64,000 nt of DNA from Mrakia gelida. Taxonomy: Eukaryota; Basidiomycota; Tremellomycetes; Cystofilobasidiales; Mrakiaceae. The notes beneath the pieces were generated by a model that saw nothing but the letters and a program-made list of their open reading frames with translations, did not search any database and was not told the origin of the DNA. Positions 9,684 to 21,448 of this stretch are shown here, one piece after another. The stretch's first letter is position 1. Each line of letters begins with the position of its first letter. Position numbers and translations under genes: made by a program. The DNA lies in the NCBI GenBank assembly GCA_024345305.1, contig BRON01000015.1, positions 62,001 through 126,000 of the forward strand, given 5' to 3'.

Positions 9684-12417
9684 TCATCGAGGCAAGGAGA
9701 ATGAAAGCTCACGAAGAAGATCATGCTCCTCAAACCCGGCCGGGAACTTTCCATTCTCGTAGGACATGTGATATCTGAGGCGAGCGAGCAAAGAGACGAA
9801 GGTCAGCGGCGAGAAGAGATGGGTTTGAAGATCGAAGAGTAGGTTGAGCGTACCCGTTCTCGCTCGGGTTGATGGTTGGTGATCTTGATTACAGTCGAAC
9901 AGGAGAGAAGGGATTATATGGCTGCATCATTAGAGGTCTGGTCGAGAGAAGGGAGCGGCGAACGCGAGAGCAAGAACTCACCTTGAAACAAACGACGCGT
10001 CACGCTCGACCTCGACCTCCTCGACTTCCATTTCGACGACGGTGTGTGCCGGCGATGAGCTCCTGAAGACGAAACCCAATCAAAGAGGTCAGATCTGCCG
10101 TGATCGGAAGCGCTCGAGGTGTATGCTTGCCTCAGGAAAGTCTCCACTGAACGAGGATCGATGGGTTCGAGAGGTCGACTGGGAAAGGAGAGCGAACGAG
10201 AGTCAGCCGAGATAGACGGTGTAGACGAGCCAGAAGCAGAAGAGCGACTTACGTCTGAAGGAATTCTACGAGATCGAATCCAAGACGAACCAGAACCTCA
10301 CGAACTTCCTTCGGATCGCAAGCTATCAAAGCCTCAATGGGATCCACTGCAAGTTCTCCTCCCTCCCCTCCGTCCATCCTCCTCGATTCACACCCAAAGC
10401 ACGTCGACCTCATCACAGCCTCAACAGACCAGTTCGTGGGCTCCGTCCTTTTCCCCTCCAAGTACGCCACTCCCTCTTCATCCAAAGCGAAAACGCACTC
10501 AAACGCCAACAGCTCTCGTCCGTCCCTCTGCATCGCGAGTCGGACTCGGCATCCTGGTTGAAGAGAGCAGCCGAGGATCTGGAAGTGGCGATAATTGATG
10601 TTGGAGAGGAGGTGGAAGATGTTGGTGTAGCCTCCGAAGAGTTCCGACGCGCGGTGGAGGTGAGGGTGGGATTGGGCGAGGAGGGAGTAGCAGGAGGGAG
10701 TAGCAGGAGGGAGAGCAGGCGAGGGTTCGTCCGAAGGTTGGGAGGGGAGTGAGGGAAGTGTTGATCAGGGTGAGGGAGGTGAGGTTCTTGAGGAAGGAGA
10801 ATCCCTCGGCGATAAGGGACTGTAGTATGGAAGGATCAGATAAACGGAAGAGCGAGAAAGCAGAGTCAGCGAAAAGGACGCGACGAAAACGACGCGACTC
10901 CTCGAACCGAAAACCCGACTCACCCAGTTCCCCTTGAAGAGAGCCTGCTCCATCGTCAGAAATCGAGCCAAGGATATGGCTTCCTCGGACTCGAGAGCGT
11001 GTATTTGGTACGGATCCAGGACGGTAGCACTCCTGAAGACGATCTTGATGGAGTCGACTTGGAAGATCCCTCCGGGCGATGTTCTCTCGTACGTCCCTTC
11101 CAGTCGATCCACCTCCACCGAACCCCATTCCTGCATCGCTGAGTCGGATCCCGAAACGAAGTATCCCTCGCCCACCTGCGTCGGAAGGAAGGAAGTAGAG
11201 TCCACTGGGAAGGAGAAGGAGGGAGACCTGGGCGATCCTTCGACGACGACGATGATTTTCGAGAGGTCCTTGAGACTGCTGCTGAGCATGGGAAAACCTG
11301 CCCAGACCGATTCCGGGTTGACGACGAGCTTGAACTGACGAAGACCTTCGAGTGGGACTGAGGACGCCTGGGGAGCGAGGGGACTGAGCCTTTGGAGGAG
11401 ATCGACAAGTTGCGAGTTTGGGATCGCGAACTCGTTGTCGATGTTCATTCGTTCGACGTGAAGATCCAACGACGGAAATTCGATCCCGTAGTCCGAGAGG
11501 AACCGGAGGGACCTCCCGATGTCGCTGATGGAGGTGAACAGAGGAGTGTTGAGGGGAGCCTGGACGACGAAGTTCTCCAAGACGAGGGGACCGGCGAGAC
11601 GAGGAGGACGACCTTGTTCACGTTCCTCCGTCGAGACCGCCGAGAGGTCGCCGTCGAAGAGGTCGATCTGAATGAACTTGAGGGTAGGGTGGATGTAGCT
11701 CAATTCGAGAACATGGTCTGTGACCAGGGTTGGGGCGAGGTGGAGGCGATGAAGGGATCGGAAGCCGTCGACGACGAGGATGAGGTACGATTCGAAGTGT
11801 TGCGAGAAGGTAGGGTTGATAGGATCTTGGAAGCGAGCAGACCTGCATGGGTGAGAGGTTAGGGATATGGTCAGCGTCAAATGATGGAGAGGATGCACGG
11901 AGGGTGGAGACTGACTTGACGCGAAGCCGATCCTTCGAGTCCGAGAGGGCGAGGAGCGAGCGAAGCCTCAAGAGGTTGGGATCATTCTTGCCGAAGGCGA
12001 AGCGAACGTCCTTGATGAGGATTCGATGGACGATCTGATAGGCAAGAGGTCAGAATGAGCACCTATGCGGTCGAAGAGTAGCGGAGAGGAACGAGGCTGA
12101 CTTGACTGAATCGAGAGCAAGTCCGAGCGAGAGCGGCGAGGTCTCCATTGTTGTCCGAGACTCCTGCTTCGGCGATGAGCTCGAGAACCTCCACCGGCAT
12201 CGATGTAAGGAGCGTGGTTGGACGACGAGGGTAGACGGGCTGATAAGAGAGAATACTGAGCATCAGCTACAGCTCTAGAGAGAACAGGGAAAGGGAGGAG
12301 AGAAGAGAGGAACAGGAGGGAGGAGTCAGAGGAGACGAAGCTCACCTCCGAGGACGTCCAGACGAGCCTTCTTGCACCACAGGGCTGCTGAGATCGTTCA
12401 ACACACAGCTCGAACAT
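9684..12417 (-). pseudogene. F-box/LRR-like paralog A, frameshifted by a 13-bp duplication
   Basis: Exons are 12346-12417, 12102-12239, 11916-12034, 10924-11842, 10253-10819, 10131-10178, 9982-10062, 9854-9883 and 9684-9774. The second exon carries an F-box-like segment (MPVEVLELIAEAG ... LAALARTCSRFSQ). The next exons encode a long leucine-patterned region with hydrophobic beta/alpha spacing. Exon 5 ends with the family module: CFGC, then DPIEALIACDPKEVREVL and RLGFDL. Inside exon 5 the 13-bp unit at 10680-10692 is repeated at 10693-10705 and shifts the frame; removing one unit restores alignment to paralogs C and D (LACS..CY..L). Intron phases equal those of C exactly (72-nt first exon, 119-nt third exon). 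The intron after 10131 uses a GC donor. F-box proteins usually recruit substrates to SCF ubiquitin ligases; the substrate is unknown. The last exons are uncertain. Confidence 0.65.
10680..10705. repeat. 13-bp tandem duplication inside paralog A
   Basis: The unit GGAGGGAGTAGCA occurs twice in direct tandem (10680-10692, 10693-10705) and is followed by a similar but diverged third start (GGAGGGAGAGCAG). In the coding strand it duplicates part of the conserved CY.LL segment. Thirteen is not a multiple of three, so the downstream frame is lost. Confidence 0.85.
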
Positions 12418-13245
12418 GTTGAGGGGGAGAGGAGGGAGCTCTACTGAAGGAAAGCAGGTCTGGAGGGAGGAGGGAAGGAGGGTGGTCAGCTTCTGCGAAA
12501 GCTGAAAGAAGAGAGGGAGGGAGGAGGAGGTCGAGCTCACCCAGTGGTCGAGAGGCGAAGAGCCCTGCTTCTCTACTTCCTGCGTGGACGGCTGGTCCGT
12601 GTTGCCCTCGATCGATCCTTGAGGTATAGGCTCGGGACTGAGAAGACGAGAGAGTTCCATTTCGAACGCGGGTGGGGGGTGAGAGGGAAGAGGCAGGAGG
12701 GAGGGAGGGAGGAAAGGAGGCGAGCTCGGTTTCGAGCGAAGGAGGCTTCGTTTCTCTCCTCCCTGCTGTCTGTCTGCCTGTCTCTCTTTGGAATCCTTTC
12801 CATGGCAAGAGTAAGAGCGCCTATCTTCGGATCTTCTAGTGCTCAATCTAGAAGAGGTTTTCCCAAAGCTGGCTCGTTGACGACCGCGTCGTGCGTCTTC
12901 GTCTACTCTCTAGGGACAGAGCTCTCATAAACCTCACCACTGCGTTTTTAGACGAATCTCGGCCTCACTACAGGTATCCGAGAACAACCCTCGCGGGCAG
13001 CAGGGAAGAGAGACGAGAGGAGCTCGCGTCGCAACGGCTCCTCGGTTCGACTCGCTCCTTTCGCGACGCGAGAACGAATGTACATTAATAGGGTACAGAC
13101 TGAGAAGTGGCGACATGTGTAGACGTGTGACTCAGTGCTCAGGAGCTCGACCTGGGAAGTGGAAGGAAAGCGGCAAGCGTCAGCGACGCGGTCAACGAAC
13201 GAGCGGGAAGAACGAGTCAACAAACCTGAGGAAGGTTTCGAGGGG

Positions 13246-15374
13246 TTAGGGGCCGATGGGCGACGAGGGATCTCTGTAGAAGGGAAAGATAGAAATATCA
13301 GCCATCGCGTTCGAGATGAAGATCGAAAGAAGAAGAGCAAGCCTGAAGGAAAGAAGCTCACCTCACGTCGAACGCGTCGAGATCGAATCCTCCTCTCTCC
13401 AACGCCGCTCGTACCTCGTCCACACCGCACCTCCTCAGAGCGGTAATCAGATCGTCTCCATCCACCTCTTCACATCCAGAACAGAAGCACTCCTTCACCC
13501 TCTCCTCCGTCGAAAGCTCAACGTGGTCGTCGTCCCACCCCTCCCAAAGATCGTCAGTCCCAAACCGTCCGTGCATCTCCGTGACGAGCTCCTCCTTCCC
13601 TCGAACAGCCCAGGTCAGCTGTGCTCCGTATCCTTCGATGAGAGGAGCTAGTTTTTCCATCCGAGAGAGATTCAGGTCGAAGGAGGCTCGGTGGAGTGCG
13701 AGGTGCGCCGATGAGTTCCGAGTCGACGTGAAGAGCGGGATGGGAGTGTGCGAGTCTTGCGTAGCAGGCGGAGGAACAGGCGAGGGTGATCGAGACGGTG
13801 GGAGTAGGTGTGAGGGAGCAGTCGAGGGAGACGGAATCGAGAAGATTGAAGGCTCGTTTGAAGATCGCGACGGACTCGTCCTGTACGTGAGGCAAAGGAA
13901 GGAGAGAGAGCGACGTCAGCGAAGCTCCAGAGGGAGGGACGAGGAGCGACGCACCCAGTTCTCCCACCTCAGATCGCATGAGCCAAGTGAGAGGGAGGAC
14001 GCGGAGGAAACCTCGTCGGCGAGGGCTTGAAGCAGGAAGGGAGCGATGACCGTTTTGGGGAAGAGCTCGACCGAGAACGAGTAGAGGAAAGGTCCCACCT
14101 CGTCTCCTCCCAGCACCAGCTGGGTCTGGAACCGCGTTGCGACGCGCATGACTCGAACGTCGTCCCAAGCGTCTACGAGGGCTCCCGTAGGGAAGAAAGC
14201 GACCCCGTCCGCCCAGGTCGTGACGAGCGAGTTGTCCGCAAGGTAGAACCCTTCCTTTCCAGCGTCCGTCTCGACGATAAGGATTCGAAGCGACTCCTGA
14301 ACTCGGAGGAGCTCCTGAAGGTAGTCGATGGCTTGTGGGAAAGAAGTAGGAGGGGAGGTGATGCGGAGATGGGAGAGGCGAGGGAGAGGAGTGATGGTGA
14401 GGAAAGTTGGCGTCGAGGGGAAGTAGAACTTGAGGTGGACGACGTGTAAGAAGACAGAAGAGTAGGAGTGTAGGAACGCAACGACCTTGTCAAGAGGTTC
14501 GAACGAGTCCCACCGCTCTCCCGACACCAACTTCTTGACGGCGAGCTCGACGGAGCGGGGCGAAGTGGGTCGCGCCGTCGAGCTGTTGAAGTCCAAACCG
14601 ACTTGGAAGGACCGAACGACTCCGAGGATGTCCAAGTTCTTGAGGAGAGGAAGGAGGTAGATACGATCGAAGATTGAGTTGGTGAGGAGAGCGAAAGGAA
14701 GGGCTACCGAGGTGAGATTGTTGAAGGGAGGGAGGGAGGAGAGGACGACCGAGGAGAACAACGTCGCTGCCTCCTTTCCGATGTAGGTGAGCTTCGGCTC
14801 CTTGATGCTGAGAGTCCCGCAGGAACAAAAATATGGAGTTAGCAGAGTACCAAGTGTCATAATTGTCTCTCGACGGAGAGGGATGAGCAGCTCACTTCAA
14901 GAGAAGAGCTCTCTCCTCGATCGACGAGGCGAACTCCACCGGCTCGAAGCTCGCCCTCGTATTCGCAAACATCGTGACGTCGCGCGAGAGCAGCGGTACG
15001 GCGATCTGACAGACGGAGGGGAAGGGTGGTAAGTGGGATGAGCTCGACGTAAAGGACGAGATGAAGGACGAAGGGAGCAGTGGAGAAGGCCAGCGAGCTC
15101 ACCGCTCGAAGATAACGACACGTTTGGGAGAAGGCCACAAGTTCCGAGTGACTGACGACCCATTCTTGTAGGACGAGATTGATGACCTCCACGGGAGCTC
15201 GAGTGATGATACAATTCTAGAGACGAGAGGTAGGATGAGGGAGGAGAGAAGGAGGGGGGGAGGAGGAGGAAGATGGTCAGCTTCAACCGCTTCTCCTCGC
15301 ATCCGCCTCGGAGGGACTGATCAGAGCAGACGAGTGACACGGACTGTGGCTTGGAGCATCTCTTGAGTGTTCAT
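13246..15374 (-). pseudogene. F-box/LRR-like paralog B with frameshift and early stop
   Basis: Supported exons are 15103-15216 (F-box-like: PVEVINLVLQEWV ... FSQTCRYLRA), 14896-15005, 13955-14807, 13362-13880 and 13246-13273. The proposed first exon, starting at ATG 15372-15374, is weak. Intron phases (0, 2, 0, 2) match paralogs A, C and D. Exon 5 starts in one frame (DESVAIFKRAFNLLD ... SELIGAPRTPPS), but the C-terminal module (CFCSGC ... LITALRRCGVDEVRAALE, GGFDLDAF) is in another, so a one-nucleotide shift lies near 13695-13715. In the last exon an in-frame TAA at 13246-13248 precedes a segment that in A and D reads ETFLR, implying a lost C-terminus. The gene lies directly upstream of A on the same strand, as in a tandem duplication. 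Confidence 0.6.
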
Positions 15375-15664
15375 GGCGAGAAAGAAGACGTGTGAAGGAG
15401 AAGAAGGATGAAGGGAGATGGTCGTGGTCCGCGGAAGGAGGAGATCCAAGGTTGAGCTGAACAAAGAGTCTCGGAAGCTTTTCTCTCGGCATTTTTTCTC
15501 GAGCAGAGAAACTTGAGGTTGATGTCTTGTCTTAAGTCCCGTCTCCTAGAAAAGTTATGTGTCGAAGAGAGAAAAAACTGCGTCGAAAAGTGACGTAGCC
15601 CAAAGGACCCCCATCTTCCCTCCTTCACCTCTCCCTCTGCTGCCCTCTTCGTTCCCAAACGGCC

Positions 15665-18600
15665 ATGTCGACTTCAGCACACGTAGATCTAAGAGCTCCC
15701 ATAGGAGACGGTCGAATCCCCGACGTCGCCTCTCAATTCGACTCTACCAAACCTCTCGAACCCGCTCAAACTCCCTCTGAGGTCATCCAAGCGGAAGCTC
15801 AAGCTCGCCCTCCTCCTCCCTCCCCCTCTCCTCCCCTTCCTCCTCCTCCCGTCCCCGTCAAGGAAGCTGCTCCTCCCATTCCCGTCGTCGTCTCTCGACC
15901 TCCTACTCCCCCTCCCAAGGTCGACGTTCCTCCCGCGCCCGTTCGTCCTCCGAAGGAGTACGAGACCCGTCTCACGCCTAGCGTCCAATCTCCCGCTCCC
16001 TCCGACGACGGCAGCACCGTTCGTTCAGCAACTCCCATCGTCGTCGCCGACGAGAAGGTCGTTCCTCCTATCAATCAGAAGGATCACGCAATCGAGCTCG
16101 AGAAGAAGGCAGCCGAGAAGAGGGAGATCAAGGGACATCCGCCTCTCGGAACCATCGTGCTTGGAATCGAGGACGACCGTCTTTGGGCTGGCTTGAGGAG
16201 GTTCGATAAGGTCAGTACGAACCATTTTCCCTTTCTTTCGTACCTGAGCTGATATATCGTCCATTTCTCTCTGCAGCAAATCACCCACGTCCTCTCTCCT
16301 CCTCACTCTCTTCCTCACGGAGAGCCCGACCTTCGACGCTCTCCTCTCCCCACCGTACCCTTCAACTCGGATCTCATCCGATCCAACCTCGAGAGACTCT
16401 ACGCTACCGCTGGAGTCTCAGGAATTCGCTTCTCGAGGGAGATGAGTCGCTTGATGGTCTGGAGCCCGGAGGAAAGACATCGAACGGGAGCCTTCTGCGC
16501 TGTGAGTCGAGCTTCATCTCCCTTTCCTCGTCTTGTCTTGTCGTCGCGTCGAGGTCTGACCATCTTTCTTCTTCTGTTTCGCAAGGCCTACTTCTTCTCC
16601 TGGATCTTCCATCAGACCACTCCTCTCATCCTCGCTCTAATCATCGTCCTCATCATGGTGCCTCGCTCCCGACCCCTCCTCTTCCCAACCATCCCTCCTC
16701 CTGCTGGCGTCCCTCCCTCCGCTACCGATCCTACCAACTCCAAAGGCGACGAATCCCTCGTCGCAGCTACTCACCCTCAGAAACATCGAACCAAAGCCGA
16801 ACAGATCGAAGAGCAGTCTTACGAATTCGTCAAGTCGGCGGAATCGTTCGGTCTCAGGGTGTTGGTCGGAGGGAGGCACAAGCCTTCGGACAAGCAGCTT
16901 CACATGGCGAAGGAAAAGGATAGGAAGAGGTTTGGGGATGAAACGAGTAGCGATGAGGAGGAGGAGGACCGAACGAGGTTGGTCGTTCGTGGAGGAGCTG
17001 GGGTCGTTGGTGGGAGGGACGATGTTGGGACTGGGAAGCGGGACGAGACTTTGAAGGATGGAGGAACCGTCGCTGATGCGAACGAGGACGAGGCTGCTGA
17101 GGCGAAGGCTACGAGGGATGCGATGGTGGGACTGTACGCGAAGGGTCTCCAAGATGCGTTGGGGGACTTTGCTGATTTCGTCGAGCGAGTCGCGAAGTGA
17201 GTTCGACGCGTCTTCTTCATTTTTCGTGCGACTATCCCTCAAGCGACGCGACTGACCTCGATTTCCTTCTTATCTCTTCTCACTCTCAGTGCTCTCACTC
17301 CTCCAGCTCACTACCCCAAGAACCAAGCTCGTGCGAAACTCGCTTTCGCTCTGTTCCTCCCCATCCTCATCGTCACCGCCGTCGTCCCCGCTCGGATCTT
17401 CGCCCACGCTGGATCCTTCGCGTTTGGAGTCGGATTCTTCGCTCAACCTCTCCTCATCCGAGCTGCCAAGGCGTTTGTTCGAGCCGTTCCCGACTGGCAG
17501 GAGCAGCTTGATCTCAGGAAGTGAGTCTCCTCGTCCCTTTTCCTCTTCTGTTTCGACTCATCGACGCGACCCTCCTTCGGTTCTGGCTGACCTCACCCTT
17601 TTTCGCACCTCTCGCGATGATTTTCCCTTCCAGCTCCATCTTCTCCCACGTCCCAACCGAAGCTCAACTCACCCTCCACCTCCTCCGAGAACGCGAACGA
17701 GCCGACAACCCTCTCCCCCGACCTCCTACCTCCGCTACTTCCATGGAAGCTCAGAAGAAGCTCAACGACACCAGTCCCATGTCGAACGCCCACGAACAGG
17801 ATACCACCTCGTCCGTCGGAGAAGGAGACGAGTCGCATCTCGTTGGGGACGGGGATCACGACGAGGAGGGCAAAGGGCCGAGCAAGCTCAAGTCGACGAT
17901 GGTTGGGTTGGGGAAGAAACTCGCTGCTAAGGGAGCGACTTTCAGAGGGGCTGGGAAGGTTGAAGTGCTGCCTGAGGGAGTGAAGAAGCAGGTTCGTCTG
18001 ACTCTGTTCGAAGTTGAGGAGTTGAGAGCGAGCGAACTTGAGACTGACGCGTCCGTCTCAACCTCTTCGGTTTCCCTTCTCGCAGAAACGAAGCACCAAG
18101 ACTAAGCTCACTCAGTTCCTTCTCAACCGATCCGAATTCAAAGACGACGGATCCATCTGGGGTTCGTCCCTCTTCTCCCTCTCCTCGTCGCGTCGACCCC
18201 TCAAACGACCGCTGACCTCCTTTACTCTCGTCTTATCTCCTCGTTCCTCCTCACAGCCTACCCCGCCCGGCTCGCTGGAAAGACCGGTAACATCATCATC
18301 GACAAGGACGACGACGATCCCATCACCGAAGCGGACGTTCTCTTCGTTCCCAAGGACTCGGACGAGCCTTCGAAATCGTTCAAGATCGCTGATATCGCTG
18401 AGCTCAAGAAGGGTGGAGTTGGATTGCCGAGATCGGTTCTTGGGTGGGCTGCTGGTGAGTACACTGCATTCTTTCCTCCTCCTTTCTCGCCGTCTTGCTC
18501 GCTGCGAAGAGAACGAGATTGAGAAACGAAACGAAACGCGACGCTGATCTCGTCCTCCCTCCTTCCTTTCTCTCCTCGTTTTCTTTCTCGTCTCTCACAG

Positions 18601-18910
18601 GCATGGAGCTCGGAGGAACGTCCTTGGAAGTCCGAATAAAGAGGAGCACGACCTACCGACAAGGATACGAGACGCGACCCAACGTCTTCGTCACCAACGT
18701 TTACTTCGAGGAGGAGGGAGAGGAGGAGGAGGGCGGGGAGGTGATTCAGTTTGAGAGGATCGGGAGGAGAGATCAGCTGGTGAGTCCAGGTTATCTGGTT
18801 CCGAACCAACTTGAGCGCACGACCTCGCTTGCTGACCTCGTTTTGAACGTTGTCTTCTCCAGTTCCTTCGACTCCTCGCTGGATCTCCCTCGCAGTGGGA
18901 GACGCTTTGA
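15665..18910 (+). CDS. Multi-pass membrane protein, probably fungal DUF3292-type
   Basis: Nine exons assemble in perfect phase: 15665-16210, 16277-16501, 16586-17196, 17290-17520, 17634-17991, 18086-18161, 18257-18454, 18601-18779 and 18863-18910 (823 codons, TGA). Residues 1-150 are Pro-rich and disordered. A conserved-looking block follows (LGTIVLGIEDDRLWAGLRRFDK). A membrane segment lies near 258-285 (PLILALIIVLIMVP) and hydrophobic segments near 477-520 (LAFALFLPILIVTAVVPARIF). Acidic linkers follow, then a C-terminal folded region (KTGNIIIDKDDDDPITEAD ... VRIKRSTTYRQGYETRPNVFV) that could be a PH/GRAM-like beta fold. The order fits my memory of the uncharacterised fungal DUF3292 family, but I could not verify it. 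An organelle-membrane, lipid-linked role is inference only. Confidence 0.75.
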
Positions 18911-19163
18911 GCGACCGACCCTTCTTGTTCGATCGATTGTTTTACTCTTCACGTTTTTCTTTTCGCCTCTGTTTGACTGCCATCCCTACCATATATATGC
19001 GGTCTCCAAAAAAAAGCACCAAAATCTCTCACCTTCCCTTCGCGACCGACTCCTCCCTCCCCTTCTTCCTTCGAGACCAACCGACGTCACGTTCAGCCTT
19101 CCCTTCCTCCTCCTCTCCTCTTCTCTCTCCCCACTGCAACCCTCACCCCACTTTTCCACAACG

Positions 19164-20896
19164 ATGCTACACCTCCCCTCTCGCCCTTCCGCACCGATAC
19201 CCATGTCCGGGCTCATCCACAACTCCACCACCTCCAACAACCCTCACTCTCCCACGGGCTCCTTCTCCTCGTCCCCTCTGGCCTTAGCGTCTGAACTCTC
19301 TACGAATCCCACCTCCCCTCCTTCCTCCCTTTTCGAACTCCCTCCAGCTCACGCTCATCACCACCAGCATATGACTACGCCTGTTCGGAATCAACGGAGT
19401 GGGGGTTTGGGAGCTACGGCTGGGACGAGGATGGGTCCAAGGGAGAGGGGGAAGAAACTCGAGGAGATGAACTTGGAGGTGAGCGAGCGAGCCTTCCTTT
19501 CCTTCGAACGAGATATATATATATACTGACCTTGCTCGTTGGTTTCTTCGCTTCTATCAGGAACTCGGAGGAACATGGGAAAGGAATCAACGAGTCTTAG
19601 GAGATACGTGAGTTCTCTCCCTCTCGATCCATCCCTTCCCTTCCTTCCCTCCTCCGTCTCTCCCTCCTCGTCCCTCTGCCCCCTCCTCGCTATCTCTCGC
19701 ACCGCATACACCTACCCACCCTTCCCTCCCTCACCTCCTCCTTCAACCTCCAAAAAACTGACTCCCCCTCTCCACCCCCTCGCAGAACCATCTTCCCACC
19801 CCTTCCTCCGACCTCCCCTCCAGATCCTCATCAATTGAAACTTCTCGAAGCTCAATCAGCTCTGGAACATCGAATGTCCCTCTTATCAACTCAGGCTTCG
19901 TCCCCACCGGGTTCTGCCAGTCCAGGGAATACGAGTTTCGGGAGTAGAGCGAGTGGAGGAGGTCATCATGGGGAACCGATACCGTGAGCTCACCCTCTCC
20001 TTCGCTTCTTCTTTGCCTCACTCCTTCGACCCAACCCTTGCTTCCCGTCTCCTTTCTCTTCCTCTCACTAACCCACCCCTTCCCCACCCTCTCGTCCCGT
20101 CCCATCCTCGCAGACCAAACGTAACCCCCTCCCGCCGAGGTCTCACCGCTCCTCTCGCCCTCAACGAATCCCTCGCCCTTCAATCGTCCGTCTACGAGCG
20201 TGAACGAGCGCGAGAAGAAGCGAGAGCGGAGCATGTGAAGGCTAGGGAGATGGAGAGTGAGATGGCTAGATTGTCCATGGTCCCTGGGACGGCTGGGGGG
20301 CCGTCGAGGTTGGGTGGGGTTGGAGAGGGAGGGAGTGGGAAGTTGATGGATGAGCTGGAGAGGATTCGAGGACAGGCTAGGATGAGGGCTTTTATGTGAG
20401 TGACTCGACCTGAGTTGTGTTTGGGTGATGGGGTGGTGGTTGAGGTGGTGCTGGAGAAGAAGGAGCAGCTTGCGGAGGTCGTCGGTTGCTCAAGAAACTG
20501 TCATTCGTTTCGACGACGCGTCTTCCTCGCTGACCTCCCCTCCTCCTTCCCTCCCCACCCACCCCACCCACCCACTCACCCAGGCAACCCGCCCTCCCCA
20601 TCTCCCGCGACCCTTTCTACAACGACGATAACGTCTCCGACTTCTCGGACGACGACGAACGCGACCCTGACGAGGACGACCTCCTCGACGTCGACGACAT
20701 CCTTGGAGGACGAGACGAGTGGGAGGATGCGGGAGGAGGGGATGGGAACGGGGAGATGATGGTTATTTCTCAAGAAGAAGTGGAGAGAGGGTGGGTGGAG
20801 GATGGGAGGAGTGGGAGGGGAGGGGGGAATGGGGGTGGGAATGCGAATGGGTTGGGTGGGTTGGGAGGAGGGAGGAGAGGGAATGGGAATGGATGA
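19164..20896 (+). CDS. Unknown protein with coiled coil and acidic C-terminal tail
   Basis: Five exons join in phase: 19164-19478, 19561-19607, 19786-19983, 20114-20395 and 20584-20896 (384 codons, TGA). The N-terminus is Ser/Pro-rich with a His cluster (HAHHHQH). The middle has short helical stretches (HQLKLLEAQSALEHRMSLL; an EREREEARAEH-type Arg/Glu helix). The C-terminus holds a dense acidic run (NDDNVSDFSDDDERDPDED) followed by Gly-rich sequence. An alternative in-frame ATG lies at 19203. The intron after exon 1 contains an (AT)n run just before its CTGAC branch motif. I recognise no domain. The start is only about 250 nt downstream of the membrane-protein gene, in the same direction. Confidence 0.65.
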
Positions 20897-21448
20897 TGAG
20901 CTTTTTCTCTGTTTCGTTTTCGGTCTTGGAGGGTACTAGGAGAGGGAATGGGGGTCGAAAGTGTAGCGTATCCGCTCGATTCTCGACTACAGGAGCAGCC
21001 TCGATCTTCAAGCTCTCAAAGGGACGAACTCGAGCTCGAGCTTGCGTCAAGACGAGTCGAAGTGAGTTCGTTTCGTTTCCCTCTCACTTCCAGCAGTTAA
21101 ACAGATTTCTGACCCCCTCTATACTTATGCACCTATCACAGCCGTCTGAGGACGACATCATCATCGTGTCGACCTCTGTGAGCTCGAGGAACGGAGCTCG
21201 ACCTCGCGTCGAGGCGAGGACGAGGTGGGCTCGTTTTAATTGCCTCAAACTTCCTCGATTCGAGTGGGACAAAAATTGACACGGAGCACGGGTTTTCTCC
21301 CCTTCAGATGTACGATCCACATTCATACTTCGAGTATATAGAGGGAGGGAAACCAAGAAGCGGAGTCCCAAACTTTCGCGTCGTTTGGTTCCAGCCATCT
21401 CGCGCCTCGTACCCCTTTCTTCTCCCACCCACCACCTTCTCTTTCGCC
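20897..21448. other. Intergenic region upstream of paralog C
   Basis: I see no coding exon here. There are stretches of intron-like sequence (GTGAGT/CTGAC motifs) but no frame that continues into a neighbour. Confidence 0.35.

Noticed and set aside
19505..19530. The (AT)n run as a TATA box or origin element.
   Set aside because: It lies inside an intron with good splice ends (19479-19560), so a promoter role is unlikely.
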